DNA of 46,395 bases, taken from NCBI RefSeq assembly GCF_027587205.1, contig NZ_JAPDOD010000062.1, positions 1-46,395 of the forward strand, read 5' to 3'. The notes below the pieces were generated by a model. The model was not told where the DNA came from. It worked only from the letters and a program-made list of their open reading frames with translations, and did not search any database. This stretch comes from Solirubrobacter ginsenosidimutans (GTDB lineage Bacteria > Actinomycetota > Thermoleophilia > Solirubrobacterales > Solirubrobacteraceae). The position numbers were made by a program, and so were the translations under genes. Position 1 is the first letter of the stretch. The number at the start of each line of letters is the position of its first letter. Positions 25,279 through 32,184 of this stretch are shown here, in pieces.

Positions 25279-25902
25279 CGTGGCTCTTCACGAGACAGAC
25301 CCGCCCTCGCCGCGCCGTGATACGGCGAAATGTAACCGCGGCCAACTTCGCGGGATCACGATCGTCTCCGTACTGGAGCCGACCGTCGCCGCTTCACCCA
25401 TGTTGCCGCGGATCACCGGATGCGAGTTCGGCCGGCGCCTGAAGAGCTCGTCGCCGAACCGCTCGATGGAGCTCGTCCCGGCCTTCCACTCGAGGCGGAC
25501 CGCCAATAGTCGGCGGGCGACTGCTTGCCGCGTGGGCTGCGGCGAATCGACGTCGTCGTCCGCTGATAAGCGGGAGTGGTGACCCGACAAGCCTGCCGCG
25601 ACGGCAATGCGCGATCCGGGTCGTTTCACCCGGGTGAACTCGTGATCCAGCGGTGACGCGGTCGCGATCTCGGAGTACCTGAGATCAGCACGGTAGTGCT
25701 GCCCGCGCCCTATGGCCGCGCGCACGCGCCGTGCACTTCGACGCGGCCGCGAGACCGTGGCGGATTCACATCGCCGAACCCACCCACGACAGAAATTCAA
25801 ACCTTGAGCAAACGAACGATCGCATTCGCGTCGTCCCTCGCGGGATTCATCGCATTCGTCATCCCCGCGGCGGCACGAGCACAAGTTCCCCCGGGCCCGT
25901 TG
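25279..25902. other. Divergent intergenic region between the SARP gene and the secreted protein
   Basis: About 620 bp between oppositely oriented genes. Open frames on both strands here have arginine/serine-rich translations typical of shadows and I do not call them. Two small adjacent hairpins are visible: GATCTC (25666-25671) with GAGATC (25681-25686), and AGCAC (25687-25691) with GTGCT (25696-25700). Promoters for both flanking genes should lie here but I cannot place them. From 25804 a TTG-initiated, signal-peptide-like frame continues into the next gene. Confidence 0.5.
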
Positions 25903-27342
25903 ATGGCGCGCCGATGGATCTCCAAGAACGTGAATCCGATCCGAGAGCTCCCTCCGTTGCCCTTGACCCCCGCTTCACCGGCGTGTTCTCCGCTCGTCCG
26001 TGTGTCCGTCGCAGTGGCGCTTGCGCTTCTCACGTTTCTGCTTGCCGCTCCGATCGCGTCCGCGCGCGAGCTGTTCGTTACCGCCAGCGGGTCGCCGACG
26101 GGCTCTTGCGACCGCTCCGATCCATGCACGCCGCAGCAGGCGATCAACGCCGAGGCGCGTGGCTCGGATGACGTGGAGATCGCCTCCGGCACCTACACGG
26201 TGACAGCGCCGCTAGTCGCGCGTGACCAGGTGACGGTGCACGGCCCCGCCCACGGGCTGCGCCCCACATTGGTCAACGACGGCAGCGGCAGCACAACGGT
26301 GCCCGTGGGACCGAACTCCGGCGCGATTTACAGCTCTCGCACGCTCGCTCTGCGAGATCAGGCGAGCGCCCGCAGGCTTTACGTCACCCAGACCGGTACC
26401 AGCGCATTCACCCTGGAAATGGAATCGAACACATCCGCGTCCGACGTCGTCGTCGTCGCGACCGGCAACGGGTCATGGGCCGTAAATGTCAGCGGCGGCG
26501 CCACACCGCTGTTGCGGGACGTGTTCGCGTTTGCGGGCGGCACCGGGGCGACCGCGATCCATACCTACGCGGACAACCTGCGGCTGCGCAACGTGCTGGC
26601 GATCGCGCCGAACTACGGCGGCGACGCGCTCGACATCGTCGGCTGGGGCTGTCTCCAGCACGCTGGCTGTCGGGGCGCAGTTACGGCCACGGTGGACGCC
26701 CGTAACGTGATCCTGCGTGGCGCATTGGCGGATGCCGTGCTGCTAAGCGACTACGCAGGCGCGCGCGGCGTCCTCAATGTCGACCACTCGAACTTCCGAT
26801 CGGGACGGGTGCTAGCGCCGGGCGGAGCCGGGACCGGGAGCCTGGTTGACCGCGGCACTAACCAATCCGCCGATCCGCTGTTCGTGAACTCACAGGTGGG
26901 CGACTATCGGCCGGCCGCGGGGTCCCCGACAATCGACAACGGCGTCATCGACGCGGACGTCTCCGGCTTCGACATGGACGGCAACGCCCGGCCGCTCGGT
27001 GGCGCCGCAGACATCGGTCCGTTTGAGTATGTCGCGCCACCCGCCACGCCCGTCTCGCCGCCGGTGAGCCCGCCCGTTTCGCCCCCGGTCGCCCCCGGGA
27101 CGGGCTCGGGCGGCGTGCAGGCGCCGCCGCCTGCGAGCTCGTCAACGTCCACGCAATCGCCGCCGGTGTTCACGCCGCAGGTGCCGACGGCCTGCCGGAG
27201 GCTGAAGGCAAAGGCGCGCTCGACCTGCATCAAGCGTGAGCAGGCGCTCTCGGCCTGCCGCAAGGTGAAGACCACAAAGAGGCGCGCAGCATGCATGAAG
27301 AAGGCCAAGCGGATCGGCCGCACGTCCGCGCGGCGTACTTGA
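25903..27342 (+). CDS. Secreted right-handed beta-helix-type protein
   Basis: A 479-aa protein if begun at the ATG at 25903. A signal-peptide-like segment (VRVSVAVALALLTFLLAAPI, ending ASA-RE) is followed by a beta-helix start: ELFVTASGSPTGSCDRSDPC, QQAINAEARGSDDVEIASGT. Repeated strand/turn segments end in SPTIDNG and FDMDGNARPLGGAADIGPFE, a common end of choice-of-anchor or pectate-lyase-like folds. A Pro/Ser/Thr linker follows, then a basic tail with four Cys about 10-12 residues apart. In the same frame, a TTG at 25804 would add a second signal-peptide-like segment (KRTIAFASSLAGFIAFVI, AAARA). No start has a clear ribosome binding site. It probably acts at the cell surface. Confidence 0.78.
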   Translation: MARRWISKNVNPIRELPPLPLTPASPACSPLVRVSVAVALALLTFLLAAPIASARELFVTASGSPTGSCDRSDPCTPQQAINAEARGSDDVEIASGTYTVTAPLVARDQVTVHGPAHGLRPTLVNDGSGSTTVPVGPNSGAIYSSRTLALRDQASARRLYVTQTGTSAFTLEMESNTSASDVVVVATGNGSWAVNVSGGATPLLRDVFAFAGGTGATAIHTYADNLRLRNVLAIAPNYGGDALDIVGWGCLQHAGCRGAVTATVDARNVILRGALADAVLLSDYAGARGVLNVDHSNFRSGRVLAPGGAGTGSLVDRGTNQSADPLFVNSQVGDYRPAAGSPTIDNGVIDADVSGFDMDGNARPLGGAADIGPFEYVAPPATPVSPPVSPPVSPPVAPGTGSGGVQAPPPASSSTSTQSPPVFTPQVPTACRRLKAKARSTCIKREQALSACRKVKTTKRRAACMKKAKRIGRTSARRT

Positions 27343-27660
27343 CGGGCGCCTGACGTTCTGCCAGAGGTCGCGGGGCCGCGGTGGGAGCGTGGATGGCGGA
27401 CCGCGGCCGGCTGCGCGGCGGCCTGCGGCTGGTCCTGACGGACTCCATGTTGACCCCGCCGGCCGCCTCCGCTGATGGGCCGGGTAAGGAGGCACGGCAA
27501 GCCCTGCCGACCGCAGGTCGACGACACCGCTCGGGAGAACGCCGGGGGAACGAAGACCCGGAACGGCCGCGGATCGGCGGGCCCACGTTGACCCCGACGA
27601 CAGAACCCACGAGGCGCGATCGAGCGCCGACAACCGCGGCGCAGAGCCAAAGAGGCGAAG
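27343..27660. other. Non-coding stretch between the beta-helix gene and the tRNA
   Basis: About 320 bp without a convincing gene; an open frame crosses it but its translation is arginine/proline-rich and runs antisense through the tRNA. The 10-mer GTTGACCCCG occurs twice, near 27449 and 27589, in an otherwise unrepetitive stretch. I see no clear terminator or promoter. Confidence 0.45.
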
Positions 27661-27774
27661 CGGAGCGGCGCAGGAATCGAACCTACCCACCGCCGGGCTA
27701 CGACGGCTCACCGGTTTTGAAGACCGTGCGGCCTCATAGCTCGTTTGGCTCTACCAGGGGAGAAATGGCCCTCC
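27661..27774 (-). tRNA. selC: tRNA-Sec (UCA anticodon), atypical and possibly degenerate
   Basis: On the minus strand the anticodon loop is CTTCAAA, giving UCA, inside ACGGT/ACCGG (four pairs plus an A.G mismatch). A long variable arm follows (CCGTC/GGCGG, loop GTAGCCC), then a T arm GTAGG-TTCGATT-CCTGC and the acceptor 3' strand GCCGCTCC with discriminator G. These features fit selenocysteine tRNA. The 5' side is poor: GGAGGGCC pairs at only 6 of 8 acceptor positions, the D arm TTCTCC-CCTG-GTAGAG has one mismatch, and about 20 extra bases (near 27729-27748) separate it from the anticodon arm, giving 114 nt rather than the usual 90-100. CCA is not encoded. It could be a divergent functional tRNA or a decaying copy. 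No sel genes are in the window. Confidence 0.7.
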
Positions 27775-28250
27775 GGTAGTGCGCGTGGGGACAACGGTGG
27801 GGAAGCCGGCGTCTAGGCCCCTCTGGTCTAGGCGCCGCCCGCACCGTCCTAGTGGACCCCCCCGGGCTCTTCGTCGCGCCGGATCGAGCGCTCTCGATCT
27901 GCCCTCATCCGGTGTCGCGAAACATCAACGCCACGCTGACTCTCGGTCGGCCTGCGCCCCGCCAGCTCACGCGACCTCGCGGTGTCGAGGACCGCCGCCG
28001 TCCGCGCCGCAAGAACGAAGAAGACCGGGTGGCTGCCCGGTCTCCGTCTGCGGCCTTCCGGCCACTCAGCGCCACCCGATCGGGGTGAGCGCCCACATAT
28101 GAACGTAGATCGAACTGTAGCCGCGCTGCGGACGGATCGCCAACCCCTTTCACGGGGGCGGATTCGTCGCGCCTTTGAGGCCTTCGCGCAGCGGCCAGGC
28201 CGAGCTCTTCCAGCTGTGCCGCGAGCGTCCGCTCGCGTGCGCAGCGCTGC
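27775..28250. other. Intergenic stretch between the tRNA and the replication-like gene
   Basis: About 475 bp with no confident gene. It holds a direct repeat GTCTAGGC at 27811-27818 and 27826-27833, a CCTAGTGG just after, and a hairpin described separately at 28022-28043. The last 150 bp may include the true N-terminus of the next gene: pieces in other frames (for example ELFQLCRERPLACAALLAAA near 28200) look protein-like, so a frameshift cannot be excluded. Confidence 0.4.
28022..28043 (-). terminator. Hairpin, terminator-like on the minus strand
   Basis: A perfect 8-bp inverted repeat AGACCGGG / CCCGGTCT with a 6-nt loop. On the minus strand it is followed by the T-rich TCTTCGTTCTTG; on the plus strand there is no T tract. 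No minus-strand gene that would need it is visible, so it may be a relic or serve an unseen transcript. Confidence 0.4.
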
Positions 28251-30032
28251 TTGCTGCCGCGACGCCTTCGGGCGTTGGCGGTGCCGCTGGAGCGCACCCC
28301 TGCACGACCGCGTGCTCGACGCTCGTCTCGTCGTTGGTATCGACCGGCGGCCGAGCCGCTGCCCGCTGAGCCGGGCCGGCTGGTGGTCAACGCCTTGCTC
28401 GGGCGGGCCCGCCGGGCGCGTGGGTGCCACACGCCCGGTGACGACCGGTTGGAGACGCGGGCGTACGCGGTCAAGCGGTATCTGTTCCGGCTCGGTCACG
28501 CGCAGCGCTCGGCTCGGTACGCGACGTCGATCGCTCAGCTGGTCGCGGGGTTGGCGCCGGTGATGGGCTGGGGGCCGATGCCGAAGGCCGGCGCGGAGCG
28601 AGCGCGGTTCGTGCGCTCGCATCGACGCAGCGTGCAGCGCTGGCTGGACGACCTGCAAATGGCCGGCCTGGTGGCGCACGAGCCCGAGCGCGACGCCGAC
28701 GGCAAGTGGTGGCGAACGCAGATCGTGCTCTTGGCTGCACCGGAGCCGACCCGAGACGAGCTCGTAGTTGCGAAGCGACGGGCGGCCGGTTGGCGGTGGC
28801 GTGAGGCTGCCCGCCGTCGCTCGTCCCGGCGAGCCCCAAGTCTGGCGGGCATCCACGAGCGTAGTGGTGTTCCAGGAGCGCGACGTCGAGCACGCGCTGC
28901 GCTCGCTCGCTCCGTCGGCGACCACGAGCGGGGGCGCCATGCACGCGTCGAGGCTCAGATCGCCAGTGCGGCCGCGCGTCGAGCTCTCCCTAGAGATTTG
29001 ACGCATCCCTTCGGAGCGCCTCCTACGTCGGCGCTCTCAGTGGTCTCTCCGCCGCGATCGCGAAGCCTCGCGACGGCGCAGAGTGAGAGATCAAACGCGC
29101 AATCACCAGCGCAATCGGCGACAGTCGAAGAAGCGCTTGCTGCCGAGATGGGCGCGCGCAGGCGCGCGGCGCGTCCGACAACGCCCCGGGCTGACCAAGG
29201 CCGCACAACGGCGGGCACCGAGGAGGGGAGGGCCCTCCCGCCTGAAGACTTCGACGCCCTCGTTGCCCAGCGGCTGGCAGCTCGCGAGCGACTGCTCGCT
29301 GCACGGGCAGAGGTCCTGGAACCGCAGGTCACTCAGCGCATTAGCGCGGTTCGGTCGTGGCCGGTGGGACGTCGTTGCCCGATCAGCCGGTTGTGCGAGG
29401 CCTGGGTCGCGCATCGCCACGGGCTAGCCATGGTGCGGCGTTCCGGTACCTGGCTGGCGGGATCGGTCTCGCCGGCGCTCGTCGCCGAGACCGGCCGCGC
29501 GATCGAGCTCTACGAGGCCTACGCCGAGGAACGGCCGCCCGATTGGCCTGCGAGCGGCCCTGCGGCGCTGTGCTCGCTCGGTCGCCTCGGCCGAGCTGAT
29601 CGCTTCGCCGGCGACGTCGCCCGACTGCTCGGGCTGGCCAAGCGCATGCGCGCCGCCGCGCTCGCGAACGACCCTGCCCGGCTCGATCGCTGCCGAGCCC
29701 GCGCGGAGAGGCGTACTCAGCCTCCGCGCGGCCGTTTCGTGTTCCGCAATAGCGCACCGCGGATCGAGACGGCCGAGGGGCGGCGCGGTCGTGTCCGCGA
29801 CGCGCTGCTCGTTGCCGGCGCGAATCCCGGTGACTGGCCGAACGCCGAGCTCGCGCTCGCGCACCACCCGGCGCTCCGCGACACCGCACAGCCGCGGCTG
29901 ATCGAGCCGGAGCACTGCGAAGAGCTCGATGGCCTGGCCGCTCGCGCAATCCGCTACCGCGCCGAGCTGGCCGCGGGCCGCTGGCGGATCTCCGCAGACG
30001 AACCACCGACGTCCAACCCCAAGGAGGCATAG
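28251..30032 (+). CDS. Winged-helix replication-like protein of the putative mobile element
   Basis: Up to 593 aa. The start is uncertain: TTG at 28251 opens the frame, while GTG at 28383 (VVNALLGRARRARG) is an alternative. A winged-helix block is visible about 60 residues after that GTG: RYATSIAQLVAGLAPVMGWG, RSHRRSVQRWLDDLQMAGLV, then EPERDADGKWWRTQIVLLAA. A basic linker follows, and a C-terminal helical region (RLCEAWVAHRHGLAMVRRSG, SLGRLGRADRFAGDVARLLG). Such proteins next to ParA are often replication or partition factors of plasmids and integrative elements (inference). No Rep catalytic motif is seen, so replication initiator is only a suggestion; a large transcription factor is the alternative. 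Confidence 0.7.
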   Translation: MLPRRLRALAVPLERTPARPRARRSSRRWYRPAAEPLPAEPGRLVVNALLGRARRARGCHTPGDDRLETRAYAVKRYLFRLGHAQRSARYATSIAQLVAGLAPVMGWGPMPKAGAERARFVRSHRRSVQRWLDDLQMAGLVAHEPERDADGKWWRTQIVLLAAPEPTRDELVVAKRRAAGWRWREAARRRSSRRAPSLAGIHERSGVPGARRRARAALARSVGDHERGRHARVEAQIASAAARRALPRDLTHPFGAPPTSALSVVSPPRSRSLATAQSERSNAQSPAQSATVEEALAAEMGARRRAARPTTPRADQGRTTAGTEEGRALPPEDFDALVAQRLAARERLLAARAEVLEPQVTQRISAVRSWPVGRRCPISRLCEAWVAHRHGLAMVRRSGTWLAGSVSPALVAETGRAIELYEAYAEERPPDWPASGPAALCSLGRLGRADRFAGDVARLLGLAKRMRAAALANDPARLDRCRARAERRTQPPRGRFVFRNSAPRIETAEGRRGRVRDALLVAGANPGDWPNAELALAHHPALRDTAQPRLIEPEHCEELDGLAARAIRYRAELAAGRWRISADEPPTSNPKEA

Positions 30033-30215
30033 CCCCCATGACCACACCCAGATCGACTTGTGCCGGCCATTCGAGGTGCGCAGCTGCGCTGAGGAGCGCC
30101 TCGACATCGGTGCAGCCCCTCGTCCACCCGTGCGCGCGTCTGCGCTGCACCGCACGTGAGCAGCCAGCCGCCTGCACACTTAGGCTGCCGCGCAGGCGCC
30201 CATCCACGCATGTGG

Positions 30216-30239
30216 GCAGGTGCCCAGCTGCGCACCTGC
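30216..30239. promoter_or_regulatory. Perfect inverted repeat upstream of parA (operator or partition-site candidate)
   Basis: GCAGGTGC (30216-30223) and GCACCTGC (30232-30239) form a perfect 8-bp inverted repeat with an 8-nt spacer, 19 nt before the parA ATG. A related 12-mer AGGTGCGCAGCT (30074-30085) is the exact inverse of AGCTGCGCACCT (30226-30237), 140 bp away. ParA loci are often autoregulated from sites like this. Confidence 0.55.
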
Positions 30240-30258
30240 TGATCTCGGGACCAGTGCG

Positions 30259-31089
30259 ATGAGCGCCGTCGTCGCGGTCTTGAACCGCAAGGGCGGCGCC
30301 GGCAAGACGACGTTGACGAAGGACGTCGGCTACGCGCTCGCCGAGCGCGGAGCGCGGGTGCTGCAGGTCGGCCTTGACCCGCAGTCCTCGCTCGAGGTCC
30401 TCGCCCGCCTCGGCTTCGACACGCCTCCGGATCGCACGGTGAGCCGGTTGCTGATGCCCGAGGAGTTCGGCGACACGCCGGATCTTGAGACGGTGATCCA
30501 CGAGACGGCTTGGGGCACGTGGCTGATCCCGGCGAGCAAGGCGCTGGCGACCGCCGAACGCGCCCTCGGCGAGGCTGGCCGTGGCGGTGTGAGTCAACGG
30601 CTCAAGCGCGGCTTCAGCCGCCTGGGCGTCGACGAGCGCTTCGACATCGTCCTGATCGACTGCCCGCCCGGCATGACGTCGCTGACCATGAACGCTCTGG
30701 TCGCCGCGGGCAGTGTGCTCGTGCCGACGCAGCTCGACTTCCTCTCGGTCGCTGGCCTGGCGGTGCTGATGGAGACCGTCGAGGAGATCCGCGAGTACGA
30801 CAACCCACGGCTGCGCTACCTCGGGATCGTCGGCACGCAGACCGACGAGCGCACGCGACATGCCCGTGAGATCCGCGACCAGCTCGAGGAGCTCTTCGGC
30901 GAACGCGCCGGCGGAGTGCTCTGCCGGGGCACGATCCGGCAGAGCACTCGTGTGCGCGACGCACACGCCGCGGGCATGGCCGTCGGCCAGTTTGACCCAG
31001 AGCACCCGGTCAGCGACGACTACCGAGCCCTCGCCGAGGAACTCGCCGTGCGCGCGCGGCTGGACCTCGTGACCGGAGTCATCCGATGA
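30259..31089 (+). CDS. parA: ParA-family partition ATPase
   Basis: A 276-aa protein; ATG at 30259. A deviant Walker A KGGAGKTT lies near residue 12, followed by VLQVGLDPQSSLEVLARLGF, where ParA proteins usually have DLDPQ; Walker B is IVLIDCPPGMTSLTMNAL, and VLVPTQLDFLSVAGLAVLME follows, all typical. There is no N-terminal HTH, so this is a short, type Ib-like or Soj-like ParA. It overlaps the next gene (ATGA), a probable DNA-binding partner. It would segregate the element or help position it; ParA genes are carried by plasmids and many integrative elements. Inverted repeats lie just upstream. Confidence 0.93.
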   Translation: MSAVVAVLNRKGGAGKTTLTKDVGYALAERGARVLQVGLDPQSSLEVLARLGFDTPPDRTVSRLLMPEEFGDTPDLETVIHETAWGTWLIPASKALATAERALGEAGRGGVSQRLKRGFSRLGVDERFDIVLIDCPPGMTSLTMNALVAAGSVLVPTQLDFLSVAGLAVLMETVEEIREYDNPRLRYLGIVGTQTDERTRHAREIRDQLEELFGERAGGVLCRGTIRQSTRVRDAHAAGMAVGQFDPEHPVSDDYRALAEELAVRARLDLVTGVIR

Positions 31090-31490
31090 GCGCGATCAAA
31101 CGTGCCGACGCCGGCGCCGCCATCTCCGGCCTGTTCGGAACGAGCTCGGCGACCGGCGGTCTCGCCCGTCGCGCCTCCGAGCCGGCCGCACGCGTCGAGG
31201 CGACGCCGACCCATCGCGAACAGCGCCTGCGGCAAGGCGTGGAGCTCGACGAGCGCGACGTGGAGTTCCTGCGCAGCCTCTCGCGGCCCAGGCGGACCGG
31301 TCAGCCGCGCACGCTCGGCAGCAAGTTCGTCGCCACCGGCGTGCTCGCCGCCGCGATCGAGCTCTTGCGCGAGCGCGAAATCGACATGGACGGCGTCGAG
31401 GCCGGCGACCTCACTGAGATGACCGCACGCGCCCGGTCGGCGCTGCAGGGCGATAGCCGGTCGCCAGATCCCCGGGAGAGCGAGCGATGA
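31086..31490 (+). CDS. Putative ParB-like/centromere-binding partner of ParA
   Basis: A 134-aa protein starting at ATG overlapping the parA stop. The first 50 residues are Ala/Arg-rich and probably disordered; residues about 55-100 (LDERDVEFLRSLSRPRRTGQ, SKFVATGVLAAAIELLRERE) resemble the strand-helix-helix of ribbon-helix-helix partners of type Ib partition systems. It is not a classical ParB: no ParB/Srx domain is visible. Role is inferred from coupling to ParA and the small basic N-terminus. Confidence 0.72.
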   Translation: MSAIKRADAGAAISGLFGTSSATGGLARRASEPAARVEATPTHREQRLRQGVELDERDVEFLRSLSRPRRTGQPRTLGSKFVATGVLAAAIELLREREIDMDGVEAGDLTEMTARARSALQGDSRSPDPRESER

Positions 31491-31494
31491 CGTC

Positions 31495-31779
31495 TTACTC
31501 GGTCCGGCCGCGGAACTGCGCGTACAAGCGTGTGCCGGCGTCGGCCAGGACGATCAGCGCGGCGACCAACGAGGCGACGCTCACGGCGGCTGGGATCGAG
31601 TCCTCCCCTCCGGCCAGCGACCAGCCGAAGAAGATCGCCATCACGAAGTACGCGATCGCGGTGATCGTATGGACGACGCGCCGCAGCGGCGACAGTTCTG
31701 ACCACGGCACCTCGGGAACTCGAGTCGGGTCGTCCTCGAGCCCGAAATACACGGCGAGGCGGCTGAAGAAGCGACGCAC
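31495..31779 (-). CDS. Small membrane protein, two predicted helices
   Basis: A 94-aa protein on the opposite strand, its stop 4 nt from the end of the preceding gene. Residues about 35-56 (VVHTITAIAYFVMAIFFGWS) and 63-83 (IPAAVSVASLVAALIVLADA) are hydrophobic helices; the ends are charged. I recognise no family. The regular hydrophobic pattern on this strand, against a poor translation on the other, supports the call. It is convergent with the partition genes and its 5' end faces the structured non-coding region. Confidence 0.7.
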   Translation of the reverse strand: MRRFFSRLAVYFGLEDDPTRVPEVPWSELSPLRRVVHTITAIAYFVMAIFFGWSLAGGEDSIPAAVSVASLVAALIVLADAGTRLYAQFRGRTE

Positions 31780-31800
31780 AGTCCGTGTCTACCCGGGTTG

Positions 31801-31840
31801 GGCGCTATGGATTTTGCTGTGGACTGGAGTCCGTAGCGCC
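31801..31840. repeat. Hairpin-forming inverted repeat next to the long palindrome
   Basis: GGCGCTATGG (31801-31810) pairs with CCGTAGCGCC (31831-31840) with one T.G position; inside lies a second pair, GGACT (31821-31825) with AGTCC (31828-31832), which overlaps the outer arm, so the two stems compete. It abuts the long inverted repeat. Confidence 0.65.
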
Positions 31841-31981
31841 CGTCCGCTGATCCCTTGTCTGGTGCGGTGTTGGTGGGGGGCCTGGATCCGACCCCGCCCG
31901 CCCCACGTTCATTCTTCACTGGAGCGATCGGGGTCGGATCCAGTCCCCCCAAGAAGCGGTGGTGGGGGATCAGCGGACGGG
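31839..31981. repeat. Long nested inverted repeat (143 bp)
   Basis: Outer arms: CCCGTCCGCTGATCCC (31839-31854) and its exact complement (31966-31981), 16 bp without mismatch. Inner arms: CTGGATCCGACCCCG (31882-31896) and its exact complement (31929-31943), 15 bp, extended by GGGGGG (31875-31880) against CCCCCC (31945-31950) after one mismatch. The asymmetric stretches between (20 and 15 nt) and the 32-nt loop are unpaired. In DNA this could extrude a cruciform; in RNA a stable double stem. No coding explanation is apparent. Confidence 0.88.
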
Positions 31982-31997
31982 CTGAGAGGTGGTGCAG

Positions 31998-32020
31998 GGA
32001 CAGAAGGACAGAGGGACAGA
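31998..32020 (+). repeat. Short tandem repeat, three GGACAGA units
   Basis: GGACAGA occurs at 31998-32004, 32006-32012 and 32014-32020, an exact 8-bp period, within a nearly all-purine strand (about 31997-32034). This could be an iteron-like binding array or simple slippage in a purine tract. Confidence 0.6.
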
Positions 32021-32184
32021 GGGAGAGGAGAGACAACAACTTCAACGTCAAGGGCCGAAGTACACGAGGACGGAGACAAACGCGGTGGAAGCGCGAAGCG
32101 GCGAGGTGAGCGCGGAGCGCGTGTTGCGACGGCGAGAGCGAGGGATGGCGACGCACGTTGGACGTGCGGTAGCGAGGCGCGGCG

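Larger units (their letters stand above)
31780..32184. other. Structured non-coding region, candidate origin (oriT/oriV)
   Basis: About 400 bp between divergent genes, without a convincing ORF. It holds the hairpin at 31801-31840, the long nested inverted repeat at 31839-31981, a purine-rich tract with three GGACAGA units (31998-32020), and a short inverted repeat CGCACGT/ACGTGCG (32152-32158, 32162-32168) 16 nt before the next ATG. Dense structure next to partition and coupling-protein genes suggests a replication or transfer origin, though a structured RNA is possible. Confidence 0.55.

Noticed and set aside
25288..25884. A 198-codon open frame on the minus strand upstream of the SARP gene
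   Set aside because: Arginine/serine-rich, without any recognisable fold, and overlapped by the signal-peptide frame on the other strand.
27661..27683. The tRNA 3' end as an attachment core repeat
   Set aside because: I could not find a second copy of this segment anywhere in the window.
27381..27779. A 132-codon open frame on the plus strand across the tRNA
   Set aside because: It runs antisense through the tRNA and has a shadow-like composition.
28200..28383. Calling the replication-like gene a frameshifted pseudogene
   Set aside because: Protein-like pieces appear in other frames before 28383, but none is convincing, and a GTG start at 28383 would give an intact protein.
27849..29006. 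A 385-codon open frame on the minus strand
   Set aside because: It is the shadow of the replication-like gene; very rich in Arg and Ser and without hydrophobic core patterns. I looked for integrase motifs and saw none.
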